5,598 bases of DNA from a bacterium (lineage in GTDB: Bacteria > SZUA-79 > Acidulodesulfobacterales > Acidulodesulfobacteraceae), in assembly GCA_021799935.1 (NCBI GenBank), contig JAJYZM010000079.1, positions 1 through 5,598 of the forward strand, written 5' to 3'. The notes beneath the pieces are model-generated. The model had not been told where the DNA came from and ran no database searches. It worked only from the letters and a program-made list of their open reading frames with translations. Positions 1-5,598 of the stretch are shown here, one piece after another (the first letter of the stretch is position 1; every line of letters starts with the position of its first letter). The translations under genes and the position numbers were made by a program.

Positions 1-532
1 TAATATTAACAGATTTGCAAACCGTTCGGTCAACGAAATTATCGCCCTTGCTAATGCGGGCAAAAGCCTTATAAAAGATAATTCCTTCACTCTTCTCGAC
101 GTAGGTTCGAGAGATGCAAAATACGTAGTGTTCGAAAACGGCAGTTTTATACATTCAGACTGGAATACCGAATGCGGGGCGTTTACCGGCCAGGCCATAG
201 AAATTCTCGGACATTATTTAAACGTCGATTATTCCAATATCGAGCCTCAAAAGGAATTTATAACTGCAACATGCGGACTATTAGGAATGGGCCATGTTTT
301 CGACCTCGTGGCAGCGGGAGAGGAATCAGGGACAGTCGCCGCAAGATTAATTAAGGGCGTATGTATATCTATGCATAGGTTTGCGAGAAAGCCCAAAAAG
401 ATATATCTTACGGGCGGACTTGTCCAGAACAGCCTTTTTGTCGAATCTATGCCCTGCGAAACGGTTATATTAGACAGATTTACTCTCTTGGAAGGGGTTA
501 AGGAATACGCGCTCAATATGAATAATGTCTGA
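1..532 (+). CDS. BadF/BadG/BcrA/BcrD-family ATPase (2-hydroxyacyl-CoA dehydratase activase-like), 3' part
   Basis: This is the C-terminal 176 residues of an ASKHA-fold ATPase. The frame is open from base 2 to TGA at 530-532 and the start lies left of the window; GTG at 128 is internal, because conserved sequence continues upstream of it. Family role: a homodimeric ATPase that uses ATP to push one low-potential electron from a [4Fe-4S] cluster at the dimer interface into a 2-hydroxyacyl-CoA dehydratase or benzoyl-CoA reductase. Visible here (visible-residue numbering): LLDVGSRDAKY (31-41) replaces the usual phosphate-binding DIGGQDSK; NTECGAFTG (55-63) replaces NDKCAAGTG; TATCGLLGMG (88-97) carries the second cluster cysteine; TGGLVQN (137-143) is the adenosine-site motif. 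C58 and C91 therefore fit the two cluster ligands. The motifs diverge from classical HgdC, and the usual FAESE after the second cysteine is absent, so the substrate enzyme is unknown. No dehydratase gene is in view. Family call firm, partner open. Confidence 0.82.
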   Translation, partial: NINRFANRSVNEIIALANAGKSLIKDNSFTLLDVGSRDAKYVVFENGSFIHSDWNTECGAFTGQAIEILGHYLNVDYSNIEPQKEFITATCGLLGMGHVFDLVAAGEESGTVAARLIKGVCISMHRFARKPKKIYLTGGLVQNSLFVESMPCETVILDRFTLLEGVKEYALNMNNV

Positions 533-552
533 ACTGACCCCTTTTTATTTTT
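492..552 (+). terminator. Possible weak terminator at the convergent gene ends
   Basis: AAGGGGT (492-498) near the end of the activase gene can pair with ACCCCTT (537-543) just past its stop, and a T-rich run (542-552) follows. The stem is only 7 bp and the loop is 38 bases, so this is a poor intrinsic terminator. It is listed because it is the only hairpin-plus-T-tract candidate between the two convergent genes, which are 18 bases apart. Confidence 0.2.
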
Positions 553-928
553 AATACGAAAGCGTTTTAACGTTATCGTCCATTACCATTTCGACGACAT
601 AAGCGCCCCCGACGACGCCGCTGCATTCTTCTATAAGGTCATCTTTGGTAAAATTATTTAGCTCCAAAGCGGGAGTGCATACTTTAAAAACGACACCGGC
701 TTCGTAAGCATCCTTAATAAAATCATAGACCGATTTAGGACTGCCTTCTTTAACCCTGAGATTTTCGGCCACGCCTTTCTTCATTAAAAGACCGGCATCC
801 GCCGTTAGTACGACTTCTACTTCATAATCCATAGTCGCCGCCGCCGCCGCTTGAAAAAAAGGCGCTCCGAGCGAGTGCGGATTGGAAGGGGTAGTATTTT
901 GAAGCATAATAAAAAGTTTGTTTGCCAT
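551..928 (-). CDS. DsrE-family protein (DsrE/DsrF-like fold)
   Basis: The product has 125 residues, is small and soluble, and shows no signal peptide. ATG at 928 is chosen over the in-frame ATG at 946 because the latter lies inside the Shine-Dalgarno: GGAGG reads on this strand at 944-940, 11 bases before ATG 928. The chosen start also gives MANKLFIML, the usual first beta strand of the fold. The body alternates strands and helices: an Ala-rich helix (about 25-32), strand VEVVLT then an acidic-Gly loop leading to LLMKKGVAENL, helix YDFIKDAYEAG, strand VVFKVCTPAL with Cys84 at the position often conserved in DsrE-like proteins, helix DDLIEEC (Cys102), and a final VVGGAYVVEMVMDDN segment. Relatives handle protein-bound sulfur (DsrE, TusD) or are annotated as peroxiredoxin-like; this one is a stand-alone member with no dsr or tus partner nearby, so its substrate is unknown. 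It lies downstream of trpS on the same strand with a 104-base gap, and may have its own promoter. Confidence 0.8.
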   Translation of the reverse strand: MANKLFIMLQNTTPSNPHSLGAPFFQAAAAATMDYEVEVVLTADAGLLMKKGVAENLRVKEGSPKSVYDFIKDAYEAGVVFKVCTPALELNNFTKDDLIEECSGVVGGAYVVEMVMDDNVKTLSY

Positions 929-993
929 TTGTAATAATTCCTCCATTAATTTTTTTGTGAACTTTTGCAGAATAAGCGGTAATTTATATCTTT

Positions 994-1023
994 ATAATAA
1001 CATCAAAACCGGTTTATTTGCAA
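994..1023 (-). promoter_or_regulatory. Candidate promoter of the DsrE-family gene with a palindrome in the spacer
   Basis: On the - strand, TTGCAA (1023-1018, 4 of 6 matches to TTGACA) and TATTAT (999-994) are 18 bases apart, and a TG one base before the -10 makes it an extended -10. Transcription would start near 987, about 60 bases before the ATG at 928. The spacer contains a perfect 10-bp palindrome, AAACCGGTTT (1006-1015), placed where a repressor could block polymerase. It begins only a few bases after the trpS stop, so readthrough from trpS is also possible. Pattern match only. Confidence 0.35.
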
Positions 1024-1032
1024 TAAGTAAAA

Positions 1033-2076
1033 TCATATAGGCGGATACAATATTTTCATCGATTCCTTAACTTCTTTAATGATTTCGGAAGCGGTTATTT
1101 TCGCTTTTTTAGTTCCGGCAAACAGAATATCCCATATCTCGTCTTTATTTTTTAAGTAATATGCCCTTCGTTCGTTCATCGGTTCAAGAAGCGTTTTAAT
1201 AACCTCGAGCAGATTCTCCTTGCACTTGACGCAGCCTATTTTTCCGTTTTTACAGTTGTATTCCGTTTCCTTTATCAGGGTATCAGTCGAAAAAGCCTTA
1301 TGATAAGAGTAGATAGTGCATATTTCAGGGTTCCCTTTGTCGGTTGGATGTATCCTGTTCTTGTCGGTCAAGGCGGATTTTATTTTAGTTTTTATAAGCT
1401 CGAAATCGTCGGAAAGATTAATCGCGTTCCCATAGGACTTGCTCATCTTAAGATTTCCGTCGAGTCCGACGAGTTTGGGAAATTTGTCTATTAGGGCGTA
1501 AGGCTCGATTAATTTGCCGCAGTACAATTCATTGAATTTTCTGATTATTTTTCTGGCAAGTTCAATGTGCGGAAGCTGGTCTATTCCAACCGGAACCAGG
1601 TCGGCTTTAAAAATAGCGATATCGGCAGTCTGGCTTACGGGGTAACCCAGAAAACCGTAAGTTAGTTCCTTGTAACCCCTTTCCTTAGCCTCGGTTTTAA
1701 TCGTGGGATTATGCCTTAAGGGATTTACCGAAATAAGCATGGAAAAAAAAGTCGTCAGTTCGGAAATTTCGGGTATCATAGACTGTATTGCTATAGTGGA
1801 TATTTTCGGGTCTATTCCCGCAGAAAGATAGTCCAAAGCGACAAGAAAAATATTTTCCCTGAGTTTTTCGGGATGTTCGAAATTAGTCGTAAGCGCTTGA
1901 ATATCGGCTATCAGGATGAAAGTTTCGTATTGAGCCTGAAGCCTCACCCTGTTTTTTAAAGAACCGGCGTAATGCCCCAGATGTAGCGGTCCGGTAGGCC
2001 TGTCCCCGGTTAAGATTCTTTTGTATTTATATTTGGATTCGTCGGCTACAGCCGCGTTTTCCGTTTTGAAATCCAT
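1033..2076 (-). CDS. trpS: Tryptophan--tRNA ligase, type II, with Fe-S cysteine motif
   Basis: A class I aminoacyl-tRNA synthetase of 347 residues that activates tryptophan with ATP and charges tRNA(Trp) in the cytoplasm. Signatures: TGDRPTGPLHLGHYAGSLKN (23-42), with HLGH at 32-35 as the HIGH motif; KADLVPVGIDQLPHIELAR (157-175), the active-site region; GLDGNLKMSKS (204-214) with the KMSKS loop. TGDRPTG plus GSLKNR is typical of the TrpRS II branch (as in streptococci) rather than E. coli TrpS. In the C-terminal anticodon-binding region C253, C275, C282 and C285 form C-x21-C-x6-C-x2-C, nearly identical in spacing to the [4Fe-4S] motif reported for Thermotoga maritima TrpRS (C-x22-C-x6-C-x2-C). 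ATG at 2076 is the only usable start; the preceding AAGG is only 2 bases from it, so the ribosome site is weak. About 19 residues precede the first conserved strand. The gene diverges from nadA; no T-box leader fits in the gap. Confidence 0.96.
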   Translation of the reverse strand: MDFKTENAAVADESKYKYKRILTGDRPTGPLHLGHYAGSLKNRVRLQAQYETFILIADIQALTTNFEHPEKLRENIFLVALDYLSAGIDPKISTIAIQSMIPEISELTTFFSMLISVNPLRHNPTIKTEAKERGYKELTYGFLGYPVSQTADIAIFKADLVPVGIDQLPHIELARKIIRKFNELYCGKLIEPYALIDKFPKLVGLDGNLKMSKSYGNAINLSDDFELIKTKIKSALTDKNRIHPTDKGNPEICTIYSYHKAFSTDTLIKETEYNCKNGKIGCVKCKENLLEVIKTLLEPMNERRAYYLKNKDEIWDILFAGTKKAKITASEIIKEVKESMKILYPPI

Positions 2077-2119
2077 CGCCTTGATACCGTTTTATGTGTT
2101 TTTTTGGGTTTAGTTTTAA

Positions 2120-2148
2120 ATTATAATATGTTATAATGTTATAAACAA
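2120..2148 (-). promoter_or_regulatory. Candidate trpS promoter
   Basis: On the - strand, TTGTTT (2148-2143) and a perfect TATAAT (2125-2120) are separated by 17 bases. Transcription would begin near 2113 and give a leader of about 37 bases, too short for a T-box or attenuator. The -35 matches the consensus only in its first three bases. The -10 of the opposing nadA promoter lies inside this promoter's spacer. Confidence 0.45.
2129..2137 (+). promoter_or_regulatory. Candidate nadA-glyQ-glyS promoter (extended -10)
   Basis: TGTTATAAT at 2129-2137 is a perfect extended -10 element (TG, one base, TATAAT). No convincing -35 lies 16-18 bases upstream, which is tolerable for extended -10 promoters. 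The start would be near 2144, giving a leader of about 40 bases before the nadA ATG. A second TATAAT on this strand at 2122-2127 lacks the TG and is a weaker alternative. Three TTATAA units (2121-2126, 2131-2136, 2139-2144) are spaced 10 and 8 bases apart here. Confidence 0.45.
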
Positions 2149-2184
2149 GTTAAAAAATTATCCAAGAACAGTGCAAGGTTAAAT

Positions 2185-3117
2185 ATGAATAACCGCAATA
2201 ATAATAATTTAGAAAATATAAAAGCAAAGCAGAAGGCGGTTAAGGAGCTTTTAAAAAAAAAGAACGCGGTACTGCTGGCGCATAACTATCAAAGAGACGA
2301 GATTCAGGAAATCGCCGATTTTCAAGGGGATTCTCTGGAACTTTCCGTTAAAGCCAATAAAACCGATGCCGATATTATAGTATTTTGCGGCGTTAGATTT
2401 ATGGCCGAAAGCGCCGCTATAATGAATCCCGATAAAACGGTTATCCTTCCTAACGAAAATGCCGGTTGTCCCATGGTAGATATGATAACCGCAAAAGACA
2501 TCGTTAATTTAAAAGCAGATTACCCTGATGCTCCGGTAGTAGCCTACGTTAACACGTCTGCCGAATGCAAAGCTGTTTCCGATATATGCTGTACTTCTGC
2601 AAATGCGGTAAAAGTCGTAAACTCGCTGTCTGCCCGAAGAGTCATAATGGTTCCCGACAAAAACCTCGGAAGCTATGTCCAAAGATTTACCGATAAAGAA
2701 ATAATAAGCTGGCCTGGGTTTTGTCCTCCCCATAAAAGAACGGTACCGGAAGACATTAAAGCCCTGAAAGAAAAATATCCTGGAGCGGTATTCGTCGCTC
2801 ATCCCGAATCCGCCCCCGAAACTATAGACGCCGCAGACCATGTTTCTTCGACATCCGGCATGTATAAGTTCGTGAGGGAATCGGCCGCTAAGTATTTTAT
2901 TATAGGAACCGAAAGGGGAATAATGTATAAAATGAAGAAGGAGAACCCGGATAAAGTTTTTATCCCTTCCAACCCGGGACTAGTTTGTCCGAATATGAAA
3001 AAAACCCATCTCGACGACATTATAATTTCTCTGGAGAATATGGAAAATATTATAAAAATTCCCGAAAACGTTAGAATCCAGGCAAGAAAATCTATTGAAA
3101 ATATGCTCGCCCTTTAG
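2185..3117 (+). CDS. nadA: Quinolinate synthase A
   Basis: A 310-residue iron-sulfur enzyme that condenses iminoaspartate with dihydroxyacetone phosphate to quinolinate, the first committed precursor of NAD made from aspartate. The three pseudo-symmetric domains each supply one cluster cysteine: C95 (AGCPMVDM), C180 (GFCPPH) and C268 (LVCPNM). Their 85- and 88-residue spacing suits the three-ligand [4Fe-4S] cluster with an open iron for substrate. Other active-site stretches are AHNYQRDEI (32-40, His33 and Tyr35), YVNTSAECK (121-129), HPES (206-209) and SSTSGM (221-226). The region around C268 lacks the CxxCxxC of the E. coli enzyme, so the disulfide switch described there is not available. 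The length suits the short NadA form. ATG at 2185 follows AAGG (2175-2178) by 6 bases. The N-terminus is Asn-rich (MNNRNNNN). The partner enzyme making iminoaspartate (NadB or aspartate dehydrogenase) is not in the window. It is the first gene of a probable operon with glyQ, 33 bases downstream. Confidence 0.97.
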   Translation: MNNRNNNNLENIKAKQKAVKELLKKKNAVLLAHNYQRDEIQEIADFQGDSLELSVKANKTDADIIVFCGVRFMAESAAIMNPDKTVILPNENAGCPMVDMITAKDIVNLKADYPDAPVVAYVNTSAECKAVSDICCTSANAVKVVNSLSARRVIMVPDKNLGSYVQRFTDKEIISWPGFCPPHKRTVPEDIKALKEKYPGAVFVAHPESAPETIDAADHVSSTSGMYKFVRESAAKYFIIGTERGIMYKMKKENPDKVFIPSNPGLVCPNMKKTHLDDIIISLENMENIIKIPENVRIQARKSIENMLAL

Positions 3118-3138
3118 TATAATAAATTTTCTAAATAA

Positions 3139-3153
3139 AGAGGAAAAATTATC
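3139..3153 (+). promoter_or_regulatory. glyQ ribosome-binding site and apparent non-AUG start
   Basis: AGAGGA (3139-3144) is a good Shine-Dalgarno. It is followed not by ATG but by ATT (3148-3150) and ATC (3151-3153). From the last G of GAGG there are 7 bases to ATC, the usual distance, and 4 to ATT. An in-frame TAA at 3136-3138 excludes any start further upstream, and no ATG, GTG, TTG or CTG occurs in frame until GTG at 3244. Confidence 0.6.
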
Positions 3154-4017
3154 AAAACCCCCGATTTTCAACAATTAACTTTTAAACTCCAAAATTTCTG
3201 GTCCGATTTTGGATGCGTAATTTTAGAACCTTACGATATCGAGGTGGGAGCAGCTACATTTGCGCCTTACACGTTTCTTAAATGCCTCGACTGCGGAGAA
3301 TGGAGAGCCGCCTATGTTCAGCCCTCCAGAAGGCCTACGGACGGAAGATACGGTCAAAATCCAAACCGGTTAGGACGCTACTATCAGTTTCAGGTCGTTA
3401 TACAGCCGTATATAAGTAGAATTCAAGAGATTTATTTAGACAGCCTTAAGAGCATCAGCATAAATCCGAACGAGCACGATATAAGGTTCGTTGAAGACGA
3501 TTGGGAGTCTCCCACGCTTGGGGCATGGGGCCTGGGCTGGGAAGTATGGCTCGACGGCATGGAAGTAACGCAATTTACCTATTTTCAACAGATAGGCGGC
3601 GTAGAGCTTTCTAAACCGGCTATAGAGATTACTTACGGGTTAGAAAGAATTGCTATGTTTCTTCAGAATAAAGATAGCGTTTTCGACCTTCAATGGAACG
3701 ATTCCTTTAAATACGGCGATATCCATAAAGACGACGAGTTGCAATTTTCCAAATACAGTTTTGAATATGCCGACGGAGAAATTTTGCATAAATTATTCAA
3801 TTTATATGAAGCGGAATCAACAAAACTGCTTTCGTTTAAACTGAAAGAGCTTGTGAAGCCTGCATACGAATACTGCCTTAAATGTTCCCACGCATTTAAC
3901 ATGCTCGATGCAAGAGGGCTTATAAGCGTATCGGAGAGAATGAATTTTATATTAAAGGTAAGGGCGCTTGCCGAAGGATGCGCTAGGCTTTATACCGGTT
4001 ACGGCGATAAAGACTGA
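3151..4017 (+). CDS. glyQ: Glycine--tRNA ligase alpha subunit
   Basis: The catalytic alpha subunit of bacterial alpha2beta2 glycyl-tRNA synthetase, a class II enzyme that makes glycyl-adenylate and charges tRNA(Gly) together with GlyS. From ATC at 3151 it has 288 residues, against 303 in E. coli. Order: [12 protein letters not shown] (6-17) and [14 protein letters not shown] (21-34), the family's standard N-terminus; motif 2 [12 protein letters not shown] (57-68); [20 protein letters not shown], the glycine-site segment; [13 protein letters not shown]; motif 3 TYGLERIAM (161-169); then [20 protein letters not shown] and the helical C-terminal part with [14 protein letters not shown]. The start is non-canonical (ATC 3151 or ATT 3148); GTG 3244 would remove 31 conserved residues. 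Two CxxC pairs, C45/C48 in KCLDCGEW and C242/C245 in YCLKCSH, replace ALGPEPM and ILKAA of the E. coli protein as I recall it. The gene follows nadA by 33 bases and precedes glyS by 43; no T-box or internal promoter is evident. Confidence 0.95.
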   Translation: MKTPDFQQLTFKLQNFWSDFGCVILEPYDIEVGAATFAPYTFLKCLDCGEWRAAYVQPSRRPTDGRYGQNPNRLGRYYQFQVVIQPYISRIQEIYLDSLKSISINPNEHDIRFVEDDWESPTLGAWGLGWEVWLDGMEVTQFTYFQQIGGVELSKPAIEITYGLERIAMFLQNKDSVFDLQWNDSFKYGDIHKDDELQFSKYSFEYADGEILHKLFNLYEAESTKLLSFKLKELVKPAYEYCLKCSHAFNMLDARGLISVSERMNFILKVRALAEGCARLYTGYGDKD

Positions 4018-4060
4018 ATAAACTGAATAAAAAATAATAAAATAAAATCCGATAATTACC

Positions 4061-5598
4061 GTGAGCGAATATTTATTAGAAATAGGTTCGGGAGAGCTTC
4101 CGTACGACGAGGTAAGGAAAATACCTGCGGCATTAAAAAACATTCTCCAAAATTTTTTGGAAAACGAAATAATGCTTAATGAAAAGCCGGATATAGAGGT
4201 ATTTTCGACGCCGAGGCGCACGTTTGTTTTAATTAAAGGACTGCCATTAAAATCCCCCGACAGAGAGGTAGAAATCATAGGTCCGCCGGTAGGCATATCT
4301 TATCACGGAGGCGTTCCCGCCGCGCCGCTCTTGCAGTTCATGAAGAAGAACGAAATTTCCGACTACAAAAAAATTTATCCGTTAAACCAGAAAAAAGGCG
4401 TTTATACGGCTTATAAGAAACGTATAAAAGGTATGCCGGTTAGGGATTTATTAACGGCAAATATTCCGCAGTTTATTAAAAAAATTCCTTTCAGAAAAAC
4501 GATGTTTTGGCTCGACAAAGAAATACGTTATCCAAGGCCTATACTTTGGATATTGTCTATATTCGACGGAAAAAATGCGCCGTTTAATTTTGGAGATATT
4601 AAATCGTCAAACCGGACGTATATTGCGGAAACGCTTTCTTATAAAATGAAATCCGTTAAAATTTCGGGTTCCGAAGACTATTTTGACGCCGTGTCTTCAA
4701 CCGGCATAATTTTAAAAAACGGCGATAGAAAAAAATATATAGAAGCCGGGATTAAATCGCTGTCGAAGAAAGTAAATGCGGATATGCCGGAATACGACGA
4801 CGATTTCATAGACGAAATAACCGGCTTAACCGAAACCCCTTATCCTATAATATGCGGATTCGACGAAAAATTTCTGTCGGTTCCGGGAGAATTGCTGTCG
4901 GTTGTCATGCGCAAACACCAGAGATTTTTTCCGTTAAGCAAAAACGGCTCCCTGCTGTCTTATTTTGCCGCCGTGGCCGACGTGAATCCAGCACCCTCCA
5001 TTAAAGAGTCTTTAGAAAACAATATTAAATCCGGATATTCGAAGGTTCTAACCGCAAGGCTGGCCGATGCCGAATTTTTCTTTAAAGAAGATAACAAAAA
5101 AAAGCCGCCCCATTTTGTCGAAGAAACAAAAAATATTTTATTTTATCAAGGTTTAGGCTCGTATTTCGAAAAAACGGAGCGAATCGGGGAATTGGGAATT
5201 TTTATAGCAGGAAAGCTGAATTTTCCTTCCGGCATACTGTCGGATTTCAAGACCGCATCGGGATTATTGAAATTCGATCTTGCGACGCATGTCGTATATG
5301 AATTTCCTGAGATGCAGGGCATAATGGGCAGGATATACGCGAATGCGTCGAAAGAAAGCCCGGAAGTATCGCTGGCTATCGAAGAACATTATTATCCTGT
5401 TTCAAAGGCTAAAAAAAAGCTCCTGCCGTCGAACGACTTATCGGCGCTGTGTTCTTTGTCGGATAAATTAGATACCGTTCTTTCGTTCGTAATGTTAAAA
5501 AAACTCCCTACGGGAGAATCCGACCCTTTTTATCTGCGCAGGGCTATGATAGGCGTAATAGAAATTATTTTAGATAAAAGATATAAAATTAATTTAAG
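4061..5598 (+). CDS. glyS: Glycine--tRNA ligase beta subunit, 5' part
   Basis: The tRNA-binding beta subunit that pairs with GlyQ. The frame is open from GTG 4061 to the window edge: 512 codons plus two bases of the E. coli subunit's 689. Translating the whole stretch shows no stop or frameshift. Signatures: SEYLLEIGSGELPY (2-15) for the usual LLEIGTEELP; FSTPRR (48-53); PFRKTMFW (143-150) then RYPRPILW, for the usual PFPKSMRWG and RPIHW; DEITGLTETPYP; VMRKHQRFF (282-290); ARLADAEFFFKED; NILFYQGLGSYFEKTERI; the HD-like region GLLKFDLATHVVYEFPEMQG (401-420) and IMGRIYA; DKLDT (468-472); PTGESDPFYLRRA (483-495). The C-terminal anticodon-binding domain lies beyond the window. An in-frame TAA at 4043-4045 and the conserved N-terminus fix GTG 4061 as the start, but no Shine-Dalgarno is visible in the 20 bases before it. 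The 43-base gap after glyQ is AT-rich with no hairpin, so the two are probably cotranscribed. Confidence 0.95.
   Translation, partial: MSEYLLEIGSGELPYDEVRKIPAALKNILQNFLENEIMLNEKPDIEVFSTPRRTFVLIKGLPLKSPDREVEIIGPPVGISYHGGVPAAPLLQFMKKNEISDYKKIYPLNQKKGVYTAYKKRIKGMPVRDLLTANIPQFIKKIPFRKTMFWLDKEIRYPRPILWILSIFDGKNAPFNFGDIKSSNRTYIAETLSYKMKSVKISGSEDYFDAVSSTGIILKNGDRKKYIEAGIKSLSKKVNADMPEYDDDFIDEITGLTETPYPIICGFDEKFLSVPGELLSVVMRKHQRFFPLSKNGSLLSYFAAVADVNPAPSIKESLENNIKSGYSKVLTARLADAEFFFKEDNKKKPPHFVEETKNILFYQGLGSYFEKTERIGELGIFIAGKLNFPSGILSDFKTASGLLKFDLATHVVYEFPEMQGIMGRIYANASKESPEVSLAIEEHYYPVSKAKKKLLPSNDLSALCSLSDKLDTVLSFVMLKKLPTGESDPFYLRRAMIGVIEIILDKRYKINL

Noticed and set aside
128..130. GTG as the start of the activase gene
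   Set aside because: The frame is open to the left edge, and family sequence (LLDVGSRDAK) lies upstream of it, so this GTG is an internal valine.
247..516. 89-codon open frame on the - strand
   Set aside because: It lies wholly antisense to the activase gene and has no recognisable protein features.
836..852. (GCG)5-type triplet run in the DsrE-family gene as a phase-variation repeat
   Set aside because: It encodes an alanine stretch in the expected helix after the first strand. Triplet changes would not shift the frame, and five units are few.
944..946. ATG six codons upstream as the start of the DsrE-family gene
   Set aside because: It overlaps the GGAGG that serves the ATG at 928, and the extra residues precede the first conserved strand.
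1300..1494. 64-codon open frame on the + strand
   Set aside because: It is antisense to trpS, which is conserved throughout this stretch.
2077..2184. T-box or trp attenuator leader before trpS
   Set aside because: The gap is 108 bases and the predicted trpS leader about 37; no stem I-like or T-box sequence is visible. The same applies to the 33 bases before glyQ.
2509..2841. 110-codon open frame on the - strand
   Set aside because: It is antisense to well-conserved nadA, and its translation is aromatic-rich and unlike any family I recognise.
3118..3147. Terminator or promoter between nadA and glyQ
   Set aside because: The gap is short and AT-rich with no stem-loop; only the glyQ Shine-Dalgarno is supportable.
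3952..4296. 114-codon open frame on the - strand spanning the glyQ-glyS junction
   Set aside because: Both ends overlap conserved coding sequence on the + strand, and the low-complexity Ser/Phe-rich translation looks like a shadow.

Overview
The window is a plain chromosomal segment of a moderately AT-rich bacterium. It carries six protein genes and no RNA gene, mobile element or CRISPR array. Three of the six products (a BadF/HgdC-type activase, a tryptophanyl-tRNA synthetase with a four-cysteine motif, and quinolinate synthase) have the ligands of oxygen-labile [4Fe-4S] clusters, and a fourth is a DsrE-fold sulfur-related protein. Together with the two-subunit (alpha2beta2) glycyl-tRNA synthetase, this suggests an anaerobic bacterium, possibly a sulfur- or sulfate-metabolising deltaproteobacterium-like lineage. 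That placement is inference; nothing here fixes the taxon.

Layout from left to right. (1) Bases 1-532, + strand: the 3' part of a divergent 2-hydroxyacyl-CoA dehydratase activase (BadF/BadG/BcrA/BcrD ATPase family), cut by the left edge. (2) It converges, with an 18-base gap, on a small DsrE-family gene (928-551, - strand) that may have its own promoter with a perfect 10-bp palindrome in the spacer. (3) trpS (2076-1033, - strand) encodes a type II tryptophanyl-tRNA synthetase with a C-x21-C-x6-C-x2-C motif matching the iron-sulfur TrpRS type known from Thermotoga maritima. (4) A 108-base divergent promoter region (2077-2184) holds overlapping back-to-back promoters and three TTATAA units. (5) A probable operon nadA-glyQ-glyS runs rightwards on the + strand from 2185 past the right edge, with gaps of 33 and 43 bases.

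The points most worth a second look are these. glyQ has no ATG, GTG, TTG or CTG where its conserved N-terminus begins, so it seems to start at ATC (3151) or ATT (3148) behind a good Shine-Dalgarno; a gene caller would probably truncate it at GTG 3244. glyS, the other subunit of the same enzyme, starts at GTG with no visible Shine-Dalgarno. GlyQ carries two CxxC pairs where the E. coli enzyme has none. TrpRS has the iron-sulfur motif. No new defence system, mobile system or gene cluster of unknown type is visible; the genes are mostly housekeeping.
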